From Syntrophales bacterium (GTDB lineage: Bacteria; Desulfobacterota; Syntrophia; Syntrophales; UBA8958): a stretch of 64,000 nucleotides of DNA. Within the stretch, counting starts at the first letter, position 1, and every line of letters begins with the position of its first letter. The stretch spans positions 1 through 64,000 of the forward strand of contig JAOACW010000001.1 of assembly GCA_026417625.1 (NCBI GenBank), given 5' to 3'. The translations under genes were made by a program, and so were the position numbers. The notes below the pieces were generated by a model, which saw only the letters and a list, made by a program, of their open reading frames with translations, made no database searches and was not told the origin of the DNA. Positions 47,691-57,038 of the stretch are shown here, piece by piece.

Positions 47691-47765
47691 GACTGTAGAG
47701 AAACTTCTTCCTTCTCGCCTTCAAACCAACGGCGCACTTTAAACGCATAACGTTTGGAGAAAAAA

Positions 47766-48803
47766 ATGAACAGCATAGAGTTAGAGACCTGGAGCGAACT
47801 TTACAAACAGGCCGTAATCTTCAGGGATGCCCGTCCGTGGAGCTGGATGACCGATACCGAACCATTTGGTGTTGGGGACCCCTATTCTGGAGAAATAGGC
47901 TACTGTTACATACTCGGTCGTTTGGGTGAAGTCCACGCATTGGTCGTCGCTATGGGCACAGAGGGCCTTTTAGGCTTCTTGATGGTTAAGCATGCCGAAA
48001 CCAATCACATTGAGGACTATCTATTCCGACAGAAGTGCCTTATAGCCTCTTTTGAAAATAGAGATCAGCTGTTAGAAGAGGATCTCAAAATCATCAAACA
48101 ACTAGGTCTAAAATTCCGTGGCAAAAGAGCGTGGCCAATGTTCCGCAATTACAAACCCGGTTATTACCCATGGTTTCTCGAAGAGAGTGACGTAAGGTTC
48201 TTAACCGTGGCCCTGGAACAATCGTTGAATGTGGCACTCCGTTACAAAAAAGATAGAAACCTTCTTCGAACAAGTGCTGTTGATCTTTTTTTCGTCCGGA
48301 AACCTAGAAAAATCAACGACACCTTTATATGGGAAGACTCCTACCAGACACCCCGCCCCTTAAGGTCCTTTTTGCCAGAGAATCTGCCCTTTGATGAGTC
48401 CTCCATTGCCTCACTACTGTTGAAAAAAGGGACACGTGGAAGTGGTGCGTGGGAATTGGACATGTTTCATTACCCCCAAGCGATGCAGGAAAAGGGGAAA
48501 AGACCTTTTTTTCCTTTTGTTATCGCGGTTCTAGAACACGATTCAGGACAGGCCCTGTTTGTGGATATGATTCCGGTAGAAAGATTCGTAGAAAGGAGCA
48601 GGGAAATCTTGGTGGAGTTTCTCGAGAATTGCCCTATCTTACCGGAATCTATCTACGTAAGGACAAACATGGTACTCGAAGTTATAAGACCCATCACTCA
48701 TCCTCTAGGCATCAGAGTGATACTTATCGAAGATCTCTACTACATGAATATGTTTAGACGGGGTTTATATAAATCGGTAAAGGAGGAAAACGAGAACTTA
48801 TAG
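47766..48803 (+). CDS. DUF7309/DUF6930-like protein
   Basis: The N-terminal half (WSELYKQAVIFRDARPWSWM, then EPFGVGDPYSGEIGYCYILG and EVHALVVAMGTEG) matches my memory of DUF7309, and the C-terminal half (ELDMFHYPQAM, FFPFVIAVLEHDSGQALF) DUF6930, two domains usually found together. No enzymatic motif is evident. No signal peptide or transmembrane segment. The ATG at 47766 has GGAG six bases upstream. Function unknown; it converges on the transporter gene with a two-base gap. Confidence 0.7.
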   Translation: MNSIELETWSELYKQAVIFRDARPWSWMTDTEPFGVGDPYSGEIGYCYILGRLGEVHALVVAMGTEGLLGFLMVKHAETNHIEDYLFRQKCLIASFENRDQLLEEDLKIIKQLGLKFRGKRAWPMFRNYKPGYYPWFLEESDVRFLTVALEQSLNVALRYKKDRNLLRTSAVDLFFVRKPRKINDTFIWEDSYQTPRPLRSFLPENLPFDESSIASLLLKKGTRGSGAWELDMFHYPQAMQEKGKRPFFPFVIAVLEHDSGQALFVDMIPVERFVERSREILVEFLENCPILPESIYVRTNMVLEVIRPITHPLGIRVILIEDLYYMNMFRRGLYKSVKEENENL

Positions 48804-48805
48804 CG

Positions 48806-49522
48806 TCATCTAATCTTGAAAGGGTTGAAATCAGTTCCATAGTCATAGAAATCCATATTCTCCGCTGACTTCAGAAATGCAACGATAACATACGTACAAG
48901 GAGTCATTACAACCTCCACTCCTACCTTAAAAATGTAATTAGTCAGGGTCAAGGTTACCCACAGCGACTCCGGAAAAACACCAAATAACGTAGCCACAGA
49001 AACAAATACGAGAGTATCTATACCTTCACCCACCAGAGTGCTACCTATGGTTCGTGACCACAACCACCGCCCCTTCGTCACAATTTTCATCTTCGCCAGT
49101 ACATACGCATTGGAAAACTCCCCTGACCAGTACCCTAGCACACTGGCCAATACAATACCTCCAGAAATCATACCAGAAAGAACAGCTTCATAAGCCGCCT
49201 GTCCAGCAGTTTTCTCCCATAAAGCTTCACCTGGCATAAGCTTGACAGCAAAGAAGAACAAACTTGAGAAAACGAGACAAATAAAACCTATCCAAATAAC
49301 ACGCCGCGAACGGTGGTAACCATAAACTTCCGTCAATATGTCTCCAAATATGTAACTCACTGGAAACAGAATGGTCCCAGCGTCGAAGGCAAGGGGGATA
49401 CCTGCTACACTTATCCCCCAGTCTATAATCTTAGCAGACGAGAGGACGTTGCTCACCAAAAGAACAGTAACAAAAAAAGCTACTATAATATCATAATACT
49501 TCAGCGATCCCTCTTTAGTCAT
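48806..49522 (-). CDS. Queuosine precursor transporter (YhhQ/VUT family)
   Basis: Membrane protein of about six helices with the family segment FDAGTILFPVSYIFGDILTEVYGY. Homologues import 7-cyano-7-deazaguanine or 7-aminomethyl-7-deazaguanine for queuosine. The ATG at 49522 has AGGA eight bases upstream. A longer reading from 49555 would start inside the candidate promoter. No preQ1 riboswitch was recognised upstream. Confidence 0.85.
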   Translation of the reverse strand: MTKEGSLKYYDIIVAFFVTVLLVSNVLSSAKIIDWGISVAGIPLAFDAGTILFPVSYIFGDILTEVYGYHRSRRVIWIGFICLVFSSLFFFAVKLMPGEALWEKTAGQAAYEAVLSGMISGGIVLASVLGYWSGEFSNAYVLAKMKIVTKGRWLWSRTIGSTLVGEGIDTLVFVSVATLFGVFPESLWVTLTLTNYIFKVGVEVVMTPCTYVIVAFLKSAENMDFYDYGTDFNPFKIR

Positions 49523-49533
49523 ACCGTGCATCC

Positions 49534-49562
49534 TGCTAACACAGAAAAAACCCATATGTCAA
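49534..49562 (-). promoter_or_regulatory. Candidate promoter for the YhhQ-like gene
   Basis: Perfect TTGACA at 49562-49557 and, 17 bases on, TTAGCA at 49539-49534, a poor -10. The block CTGTGTTAGC is shared with the promoter candidate at 14411-14439. Confidence 0.3.
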
Positions 49563-49767
49563 TAAAGGAGGAAGTACTTTTTGGAGAATTATTCCTCATC
49601 ACATGGGAATTAATTCCCGATTTTTTAAAAACGAAACAAACACAACTCTTGAACAGTGCTATGTTTCCTTATAACTTCACAACGTGTACAAAGTGGATGT
49701 AAAATCATACATGGCACATAAATTGCGAAATACACAAACGAAAATTTCAGAAAAAAATATTGTCAAG

Positions 49768-50166
49768 ATGAAACGGATCATTCACAGCTTGATAACCTTT
49801 GTTTTTATATTTTCGCCTTGCATTACTACAGCGCAGGATCATACATCCGGGGTACCCTCTCCTTTAAAGTCTCCCCTTCCGAAGCAGACAGTGAAAAAAC
49901 AACCGCCTCGGGAAACACGCATGAGGGCAAGTGGAACGGTTTTAGAACTCACGTCCGACAGTATTACTATCCAACGGACTATTACTTCGGAAACCATGGT
50001 TTTCAATCTTGAAAAACCACTATACGGGATAAACGTAGGTGAAAAAGTGACGATCAGTTACATTAAAGTTGGGGAAAAAAACATTGCCAAAAAGGTAAGC
50101 AGAATTAGAGAACATGTTAAATTTCCCCAGTATCCCACAAAACAGTCAAGCAATACGATGAAATAA
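49768..50166 (+). CDS. Small secreted protein, unknown
   Basis: From the ATG at 49768 the protein has 132 residues with a signal peptide (MKRIIHSLITFVFIFSPCIT then TAQ), a Pro/Lys-rich linker, and a small beta domain (ASGTVLELTSDSITIQRTI, VGEKVTISYIKVGEKN) resembling DUF5666/OB-type domains. An ATG at 49684 would add 28 residues before the signal. No ribosome site is obvious. It lies 18 bases before the sensor kinase and could be a periplasmic partner for it (inference). Confidence 0.6.
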   Translation: MKRIIHSLITFVFIFSPCITTAQDHTSGVPSPLKSPLPKQTVKKQPPRETRMRASGTVLELTSDSITIQRTITSETMVFNLEKPLYGINVGEKVTISYIKVGEKNIAKKVSRIREHVKFPQYPTKQSSNTMK

Positions 50167-50184
50167 ATATCTTCAAACATACAT

Positions 50185-51687
50185 ATGAGCGTACGGACAC
50201 GCCTACTCAGTGTTACCCTTATAGGATTAATCACCTCAATTGCCATTTGGGGATGGATGCAAATAAAAGTGCTCGATGAACTTTTGATCCAGCATCATCA
50301 ATTGAGATTAGAGGAAATTGCTGACTCTGTTAATAACTTTTACGAACATTTCCCCACACGTAAGGGTCTTTCTGCCCTTGATCTAACTTTAAAGGAGCAA
50401 ATCCAGTTGGATGAACGTCTCGCCAGGATAGATGTCCTTACAAAACATAGGGGGGGCATAGAATACGTCGCCGGTGCGGGACGTGTTGCTTACGACTGGC
50501 CGGAAGAAACAATTGTAAGTGTAGTGGAAAAAATGAAACCTCAGTTCTTCAAGATAGATACAGAAGCAGGAGCAGCGTTGGGGATTCTTTCCCCCACCTT
50601 ATCTCCCAAAGACAACAGTATCCATATAGTGGGTGTGGTGTCCTTCTCACAATGGAGAAAGGACCTGCTGGCCCAAACACGTAAATACCTCATCATAAGT
50701 AGCTCAATTCTCCTACTGGTCGTTGTAACGCTTATTATACTTACCTTCGATTGGTTGATAGGCAAGCCTTTGAAAAGCATAATCAACGTTATCGACGAAT
50801 TTCAGAAAGGAAATTACAACCCCCGCATAGACTCTTTGAGAAAAGATGAAATAGGTCTTGTGGCGGAACATTTTAATATTATGGCTGAGGAGATCAATCG
50901 CGTTATTTCCAGAAACGAAGAACTGACAAAACACTTACGTAACAGAGTCCAGGAAGAAACCTTCAAGGTAGCCCAACTTCAGCAAGAGGTAAGTCAACTT
51001 CAACAGCTGGCAGCCATGGGACACCTCGTCGCCAACCTAACCCACGACATAGGTACCCCTATTCATTCCATTAGAGGTTTCGCTCAACTCCTGTTGGAGA
51101 AGGGGGAATGGTCTCCTGACGTTAAAAGAAAATTGGAACTCATAGAGCAGCAGGCAGAAAGAATCCACCTTACAGTTCAGAACATAAAAAAAATGACCCG
51201 CGTTCCTGAACCTCATTTTGAAACAACGACGGTTGAAAATCTACTGCACGATACCCTCCCACTAGTGGAACCTCATATCCAAAAAGCGGGTATAAAACTC
51301 ACAGTTAATTTCGAAGAGGGCATGCCTCCACTCCTTCTGGATAGATACCGTATCCAGACGGCAATACTTAATCTCATTCAGAATGCTGTGGAGGCCCTAA
51401 AAACGGGGGGAGAGATTAAAATATCCGCTCAGAAAGATGAATACCAAAAAGCTGTTGTATTCAAAGTCCAGGACAACGGTCCGGGTATAGAACCTCACCT
51501 ACTGGAGAAAGTCAGCGAACCTTTTTTCAGTACACACAAGGACGAAGGCGTTCGAGGGTTAGGACTTGCCATAGTCAATGACATTATGAAATCACACGGT
51601 GGTAAAATGCACATCCAAAGCAAACCTGGGGAAGGTACTGAGGTTTCTCTAATACTTCCAATTGCTGACTCTCAAAAACTCACTTGA
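50185..51687 (+). CDS. Membrane sensor histidine kinase
   Basis: Two transmembrane helices (about 6-27 and 168-189) bracket a periplasmic sensor region of about 140 residues. Then come a HAMP domain (about 190-245), a coiled coil, and a HisKA domain with phospho-acceptor His287 in NLTHDIGTPIHSIRGF. The HATPase domain shows NLIQNAVEAL, DNGPGIEP and GLGLAIVND. 500 residues. No ribosome site precedes the ATG. It ends three bases from the end of the NtrC-type regulator on the other strand, its probable partner. Confidence 0.92.
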   Translation: MSVRTRLLSVTLIGLITSIAIWGWMQIKVLDELLIQHHQLRLEEIADSVNNFYEHFPTRKGLSALDLTLKEQIQLDERLARIDVLTKHRGGIEYVAGAGRVAYDWPEETIVSVVEKMKPQFFKIDTEAGAALGILSPTLSPKDNSIHIVGVVSFSQWRKDLLAQTRKYLIISSSILLLVVVTLIILTFDWLIGKPLKSIINVIDEFQKGNYNPRIDSLRKDEIGLVAEHFNIMAEEINRVISRNEELTKHLRNRVQEETFKVAQLQQEVSQLQQLAAMGHLVANLTHDIGTPIHSIRGFAQLLLEKGEWSPDVKRKLELIEQQAERIHLTVQNIKKMTRVPEPHFETTTVENLLHDTLPLVEPHIQKAGIKLTVNFEEGMPPLLLDRYRIQTAILNLIQNAVEALKTGGEIKISAQKDEYQKAVVFKVQDNGPGIEPHLLEKVSEPFFSTHKDEGVRGLGLAIVNDIMKSHGGKMHIQSKPGEGTEVSLILPIADSQKLT

Positions 51688-51690
51688 TCA

Positions 51691-53037
51691 TCAAATATTT
51701 ACTTCATCTTTACTCAAGGCGTAACGGTTTATCTTCGTTCGGAGGGTTTTACGATCAATACCAAGGTATTGGGCTGTTTTGGAAAGATTCCAAGACATTG
51801 CCCGCAATGCGCTCAAAATTCTCTCTCGTTCTGCTTCCTCTAACGGCATTAAAAAAGAACGCTTCTCATCTGATGTTTTCTCTCTCCTGCGGAATCTTTC
51901 GGGGAGATGCTCAGGCAGAATAACGTTGAATGGCGAAAGGAGTAACGTCTGCCTTAACACATTCTGCAGCTCCCTTACATTACCCGGCCAATCATAGTTC
52001 ATAAACAATTCCATCACTTCATCAGAGATACGAACCGAAGGATAACCAAACTTTTTCAACAATGACTCTACAATCTGGGGAATATCATCCTTATGTTCTC
52101 TCAGCGGAGGGATATGTAATCGTATGACAAATCTATAGAGCAAATCGGCACGGAAATTCCCTTTCTTCACCTCCTCATCGATGTTTCGATTCGCCGCAGC
52201 AACTACCCTGACGGCAACACGACGAACCTGGTGTCCCCCTAAACGCCTTACCTCTCCGTTCTGCATGAAACGCAACAGTTTGCCCTGAAGTCCCGGGGAC
52301 ATCTCCGTAATCTCATCAAGGAATATTGTTCCTCCTTGCGCCGACTCCAACAAACCCTGATGGGTAGCATTAGCCCCCGTAAAAGCACCCCTCTCATAAC
52401 CGAACAGTTCCGACTCGAGTAGTGTTTCCGGAATAGCTCCACAGTGCACCACTACAAAAGGTTTATCTCGTCTGAAACTGAGTTTATGCAATGAACGAGC
52501 TGCCAATTCTTTTCCCGTTCCACTCTCACCTTCTATTAGTACACTCGCATCCGAATCAGCAACGCGGGCTAATCGCTTATAAAATTCAACCATCGTTGAG
52601 GAAGAACCAATAAACTGGTTATCCTCACCCTCCTCTTGATGATATCTCTCCTTCTGTCTTCTCAGATCACGAACATCGAGAACCTTCTTTACAAGTTTTC
52701 TGATCGCCTCAGGAGAAAAGGGTTTGCTTATATAATCCCACGCTCCATGACGGAGGGCTTCCATAGTTGTCTCCAGTGAACCATACGCTGTTATAAGTAC
52801 CACCGGCAAAAAAGGCCATTTCTCCCTGACCCTCTTTAAAAACTGTAAACCATCAAGCCCGGGCATTCTGATATCCGATAGAATCAAATCAAATTGGCCT
52901 AGATTTTCCTGCAATGCCTCCTGTGCAGAAGTTAATGAGTGAACGTGATATCCCTCTTTGACGAGCACTTCCTGGAGAAATTCACAGGCCACAGCGTCAT
53001 CATCTATAACGAGAATACGAGTCTTGTCTACCCCCAT
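51691..53037 (-). CDS. Sigma-54-dependent response regulator (NtrC family)
   Basis: Receiver domain with acidic pair DDD at 12-14 and phospho-acceptor Asp55 (LILSDIRMPG). AAA+ domain with GESGTGKELAARSLH (Walker A) and GYERGAFTGAN, the GAFTGA loop that contacts sigma-54. A Fis-type helix-turn-helix (LSKTAQYLGIDRKTLRTKI) ends the protein. 448 residues. It follows aat on the same strand and faces the sensor kinase tail to tail. Target genes unknown. Confidence 0.95.
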   Translation of the reverse strand: MGVDKTRILVIDDDAVACEFLQEVLVKEGYHVHSLTSAQEALQENLGQFDLILSDIRMPGLDGLQFLKRVREKWPFLPVVLITAYGSLETTMEALRHGAWDYISKPFSPEAIRKLVKKVLDVRDLRRQKERYHQEEGEDNQFIGSSSTMVEFYKRLARVADSDASVLIEGESGTGKELAARSLHKLSFRRDKPFVVVHCGAIPETLLESELFGYERGAFTGANATHQGLLESAQGGTIFLDEITEMSPGLQGKLLRFMQNGEVRRLGGHQVRRVAVRVVAAANRNIDEEVKKGNFRADLLYRFVIRLHIPPLREHKDDIPQIVESLLKKFGYPSVRISDEVMELFMNYDWPGNVRELQNVLRQTLLLSPFNVILPEHLPERFRRREKTSDEKRSFLMPLEEAERERILSALRAMSWNLSKTAQYLGIDRKTLRTKINRYALSKDEVNI

Positions 53038-53041
53038 AGTC

Positions 53042-53713
53042 TCAACCCCATAGAAAAGATCTTGAATCTACACAACGCCTCAAGATCTCCAAAAAATCTT
53101 TTCGGGCTATAAACCGTGCTCCCATGCGCCGCATATGGTCCGTATATACCTGACAGTCTATTATAGCGAAATTTTGCTCCTCCAATCTCTTCACCAATGC
53201 ATAAAGTGCGGTCTTCGATGCATTACTTTTCTCACTAAACATAGACTCACCGAAAAAACACCGCCCAAGTGCAACCCCATAAAGTCCACCCACTAGAAGC
53301 CCCTCGTGCCACACCTCCACAGAATGGGCAACACCTAATTCATGCAACCGGCAGTATGCAGATACCATTTCTTCGCTTATCCATGTTCCTTCTCCCTTTC
53401 TCCTACGAACATCTCTGCACATCTCTATAACAGATCGAAAATCCCGGTCAAAGGTTACAGTAAAAAACCCTTTCTTCAAAAACTGCCTCATGCTGCGGGA
53501 TAACCTAAACTCACGTGGGAACAGCACAAATCGAGGATCGGGCGACCACCACAAAATGGGATCTCCCTCACCATACCATGGAAATATGCCCATACGGTAA
53601 GCTGCTATGAGTCTTTCAGTCGATAGATCACCGCCCACTGCAAGCAAACCATTACTTTCAGCAAAAATGGGGTTGGGGAATATTGGCTCGTTACCGAGAA
53701 CAAAAACGGGCAT
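53042..53713 (-). CDS. aat: Leucyl/phenylalanyl-tRNA--protein transferase
   Basis: Adds Leu or Phe to proteins with N-terminal Arg or Lys, making them ClpS/ClpA substrates. Signatures: FPNPIFAESNGLLAVGGDLS, FPWYGEGDPILWWSPDPR and GLLVGGLYGVALGRCFFGESMF split across strands. From ATG at 53713 it has 223 residues; a TTG at 53725 would add four. It is directly downstream of clpA on the same strand. Confidence 0.96.
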   Translation of the reverse strand: MPVFVLGNEPIFPNPIFAESNGLLAVGGDLSTERLIAAYRMGIFPWYGEGDPILWWSPDPRFVLFPREFRLSRSMRQFLKKGFFTVTFDRDFRSVIEMCRDVRRRKGEGTWISEEMVSAYCRLHELGVAHSVEVWHEGLLVGGLYGVALGRCFFGESMFSEKSNASKTALYALVKRLEEQNFAIIDCQVYTDHMRRMGARFIARKDFLEILRRCVDSRSFLWG

Positions 53714-53726
53714 CTTTGAAATCAAA

Positions 53727-55967
53727 TTATGAAAGAACTGTAAGCTTTATATCGCCGTCTTCCACGTACACTTTTACCACGCCACCGTTCACCAATCTAC
53801 CGAAAAGCACCTCATTCACGAAGAAATTCTTTATCTTATCCTGTATTAACCTAGCAACATAGCGAGCGCCAAACTCCACAGAGTAACCGTTCTCGCCCAA
53901 CCAGGCAACGGCCTCTTCAGTAACCTCCAAAGTAACTCCCTTTTCCTCGAGGCGTCTCTGAAATTCTTTTATCTCCTTCAAAACTATATCGCGAACAGCC
54001 TCTTTTGTAAGGTGATTAAATGTTACCACAGCATCCAGCCTATTACGAAACTCAGGGGAAAAGATCTTTTTTATCGCGTCCGTAACTGCCTCCCTGTTTA
54101 TTTTCCTATCCCCAAAACCAATTTCACTCTTCCCAATGTTGCGAGCACCAGCATTCGAGGTCATTATAAGTATGACGTTTCGGAAATCAGCTTTTCTGCC
54201 GTTGTTATCCGTTAATGTGGCGTAGTCCATTATCTGGAGCAACGTGTTGTAAATATCCGGATGGGCCTTTTCTATCTCATCAAGAAGAAGAACTGAGTGT
54301 GGTTTTTTTCTTATAGCCTCTGTTAGAAGACCACCCTCTTCAAATCCCACGTACCCCGGTGGTGCTCCCACAAGACGAGAAACAGAGTGCTTTTCCTGAT
54401 ACTCTGACATATCAAAGCGGTGGAACGCTATACCCATTATCGCAGCGAGCTGTCTCGCCAGCTCTGTTTTACCCACACCAGTAGGTCCTGCAAAAAGCAA
54501 GGATGCAACAGGTTTGTTGGGATCTCCAAAACCTGCTCGAGATCTCCTTATTGCCTGAACCACAACCTCAATCGCTTCATCCTGACCGAAAATCCTCGAT
54601 TTTAGCTCACACTCCAGATTTCTAAGGCGAACACTCTCCGATGCAGAAACCGACTTCTCAGGTATACGCGCCATGCGAGCAACGGTACGCTCTATATCCT
54701 CCACCGTAACCGTTATAATCTCATGCGCATCATTACCGTACATTCTGCACCGTGCCCCTGCTTCATCGAGAACATCTATGGCCTTATCGGGAAGGTATCT
54801 ATCATTGATGTGTCTGTGCGCCAGCTCAGCTGCCGCCCTTATGGATTGATCAGTATAGAAAACCCTGTGGAATGACTCGTACCGTTCCTTAATCCCTTTC
54901 AAAATTTCATACGTCTCCTCCACAGTAGGCTCTGCCACATCTATAGGCTGGAAACGCCTTGACAAAGCTCGATCTTTATCGAAAAACTTTCTGTACTCAT
55001 CGTAGGTTGTTGTCCCTATACACCTGATCTTGCCAGAGGTTAGGACAGGTTTCAGTATGTTTGCAGCGTCAAGGGAACCTCCAGAAGCGGAACCAGCTCC
55101 CACCACGGTGTGTATCTCATCAATAAAGAGTATAACATTTCTCATCCTCTGGAGTTCAGCGATTACTTTTTTCAGACGCTCCTCAAAGTCCCCCCTGAAT
55201 CTGGTCCCTGCCAAAAGAGCACCCATATCTAAAGCGTATATCCTAGCACCCAAGAGCGGAGGGGGCACTTTCCCCATCGCTATGAGTTGGGCCAACCCTT
55301 CAGTTATGGCTGTTTTACCAACTCCGGCCTCTCCAACATGAACGGGATTGTTCTTATAACGACGACAGAGCACCTGAATCGTTCTTTCAATAACATCCTC
55401 TCTACCAATAAGAGGATCTAGTTCTCCAGCTCTAGCTTTCTCTACCAGCTCGGTGGCATACGCAGAAAGTATTTTGGATTCTCTGTAATACTGCTGTTCC
55501 CTCTTTTCCCTCTCGAGAGTTTGCGGTTTCTCCCTTGGTGGGGCAGTAATACCATGAGATATGTAATTCAGTAGATCAAGCCGGGTAATACCTTCTCGCT
55601 GGAGGAAAAAAGCGGCATAAGATTCCCTTTCATCGTATATGGATATGATAATATCACCGATATCCAATTCATCCTTTTGGGCATTAGTTGTGTGCCAAAC
55701 GGCTCTTTCGATAACATTCTGGAAGCTGGCGCTTTGGATAGGTTCCGTGTTTCTCTTTGCCTTTGGAACCTTGGTAGCGAAAAACTCCTCAAGCCTGTTC
55801 TGCAGATTTTTTACATCCCCTCCGCAAGCCCTGATGATCTCACTCGACGAGTCAAAGAAAAGGATAGCAAAGAGTATATGCTCCGGGGTTAGATACTCAT
55901 GCCCCCGCAACTTGGCTTCAGCATAAGCAGCTCGAAATATATTATCAAGTTCACTGCTAATCCTCAT
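53727..55967 (-). CDS. clpA: ATP-dependent Clp protease ATP-binding subunit ClpA
   Basis: Hexameric unfoldase that feeds ClpP. N-domain (YLTPEHILFAILFFDSS), first AAA+ with VGEAGVGKTAITEGL and IDEIHTVVGAGSASGG, second AAA+ with FAGPTGVGKTELARQL, LLDEIEKAHPD and NRLDAVVTFNHL. 746 residues, as in E. coli. ClpP is not in the window. It is 19 bases after clpS and one base before the aat region. Confidence 0.97.
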   Translation of the reverse strand: MRISSELDNIFRAAYAEAKLRGHEYLTPEHILFAILFFDSSSEIIRACGGDVKNLQNRLEEFFATKVPKAKRNTEPIQSASFQNVIERAVWHTTNAQKDELDIGDIIISIYDERESYAAFFLQREGITRLDLLNYISHGITAPPREKPQTLEREKREQQYYRESKILSAYATELVEKARAGELDPLIGREDVIERTIQVLCRRYKNNPVHVGEAGVGKTAITEGLAQLIAMGKVPPPLLGARIYALDMGALLAGTRFRGDFEERLKKVIAELQRMRNVILFIDEIHTVVGAGSASGGSLDAANILKPVLTSGKIRCIGTTTYDEYRKFFDKDRALSRRFQPIDVAEPTVEETYEILKGIKERYESFHRVFYTDQSIRAAAELAHRHINDRYLPDKAIDVLDEAGARCRMYGNDAHEIITVTVEDIERTVARMARIPEKSVSASESVRLRNLECELKSRIFGQDEAIEVVVQAIRRSRAGFGDPNKPVASLLFAGPTGVGKTELARQLAAIMGIAFHRFDMSEYQEKHSVSRLVGAPPGYVGFEEGGLLTEAIRKKPHSVLLLDEIEKAHPDIYNTLLQIMDYATLTDNNGRKADFRNVILIMTSNAGARNIGKSEIGFGDRKINREAVTDAIKKIFSPEFRNRLDAVVTFNHLTKEAVRDIVLKEIKEFQRRLEEKGVTLEVTEEAVAWLGENGYSVEFGARYVARLIQDKIKNFFVNEVLFGRLVNGGVVKVYVEDGDIKLTVLS

Positions 55968-55986
55968 AATTCATCCCCACACAGTA

Positions 55987-56307
55987 CTACACCCGTTCGA
56001 GACTACAACGCAAGGGAAACCCACGCCTTCTTGCCATGGTATGAACCTGGTTAACCTTTGTAACAGCTATATCATAAACATATATACCACACTCACCGGT
56101 ACCACGTCTATGAACCTCTAACATGATCTTAGTGGCCTCTGCAGCAGATTTAGAAAACACTTTCATTAATACCTCCACCACAAAATCCATTGTGGTATAG
56201 TGATCATTATGAAGGATAACTCGATATAAACTGGGCTCTCCAACCTCTGTTTCCTCTTCAACCTTCTTATCAAGGTCAACAAAACCTTCGTGATCCATCC
56301 CTGGCAT
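55987..56307 (-). CDS. clpS: ClpS adaptor
   Basis: Recognises N-degrons and hands them to ClpA. LYRVILHNDHYTTMDFVVEVL and TKIMLEVHRRGTGECGIYVYDIA are the family signatures, including the Asn and Asp residues of the N-degron pocket. The ATG at 56307 has GGAGG six bases upstream, giving 106 residues; a longer reading to 56403 lacks a ribosome site. Confidence 0.96.
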   Translation of the reverse strand: MPGMDHEGFVDLDKKVEEETEVGEPSLYRVILHNDHYTTMDFVVEVLMKVFSKSAAEATKIMLEVHRRGTGECGIYVYDIAVTKVNQVHTMARRRGFPLRCSLERV

Positions 56308-56335
56308 ATTATACCTCCAGATAGATCGTAGAAAT

Positions 56336-56363
56336 ATTTTATTTAAAGAATAAATATTTGCAA
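56336..56363 (-). promoter_or_regulatory. Candidate promoter for clpS-clpA-aat
   Basis: TTGCAA at 56363-56358, 16-base spacer, TAAAAT at 56341-56336; start near 56329, leaving a 22-nt leader with the GGAGG site. Confidence 0.4.
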
Positions 56364-56453
56364 GTATTTCGTTATCGACCTTAAGGGGTAGATACTTAAG
56401 CAATTGCGCGAACTCAACAACTGTGTTAAAAATTTTAAAAAGGAGGATAATAA

Positions 56454-57038
56454 ATGAACGTAGTATGTATTCTCGGAAGTCCCCGGCCTAAAGGTAACAG
56501 CACTCTACTTGCCAAGAGTTTCTGCAATGCTGCGAGAAACAAAGGTGCCAGAGTAAAGATCTTCCAATTAAATAAGCTTAACTTTCGTGGTTGTCAGGCC
56601 TGCATGGCTTGTAAAACTAAATCAGAACACTGCATACAGAAGGACGACCTAGAAAAGGTGCTGAAAGCCGTGGAAGGTTGTGATGTTCTCGTTCTTGCTT
56701 CTCCTATATATTACGGTGATGTTTCCAGCCAGCTAAAGGCTTTTATCGACAGGACCTACTCTTTTCTTAAGAGTGATTATACAACAAACCCTGAACCCAG
56801 TCGTCTTTCACCAGGTAAAAAACTCGTTTTCATTCTCACCCAGGGTCAACCAGACAAGACACAGTTTGCCGATGTGTTCCCCCGCTACGAATCCTTTTTC
56901 AAGTGGTACGGTTTTACCGAAAGCGAGCTAATCCGTGTTTGCGGTGTAATGGAACCAGCAGAGGTGGAGAAACACGAAGAAGCCATTAAGATAACGGTGG
57001 AAACAGCAGAAAAAATCTGCAACAGAGGAAACCGATGA
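56454..57038 (+). CDS. Flavodoxin-fold NAD(P)H-dependent FMN reductase with Cys motif
   Basis: GSPRPKGNSTLLA (8-20) is the FMN phosphate loop; SPIYYGDVSSQLKAFIDRTY is the second flavin-contact region. Four cysteines (47, 50, 53, 60) in GCQACMACKTKSEHC resemble iron-sulfur flavoproteins, common in anaerobes for oxygen or quinone reduction. 194 residues. Strong GGAGG upstream; first of a four-gene plus-strand unit, overlapping yjbQ by four bases. Confidence 0.9.
   Translation: MNVVCILGSPRPKGNSTLLAKSFCNAARNKGARVKIFQLNKLNFRGCQACMACKTKSEHCIQKDDLEKVLKAVEGCDVLVLASPIYYGDVSSQLKAFIDRTYSFLKSDYTTNPEPSRLSPGKKLVFILTQGQPDKTQFADVFPRYESFFKWYGFTESELIRVCGVMEPAEVEKHEEAIKITVETAEKICNRGNR

Noticed and set aside
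49523-49700. preQ1 riboswitch expected before the queuosine-precursor transporter
   Set aside because: No preQ1-I aptamer consensus was found in the leader.
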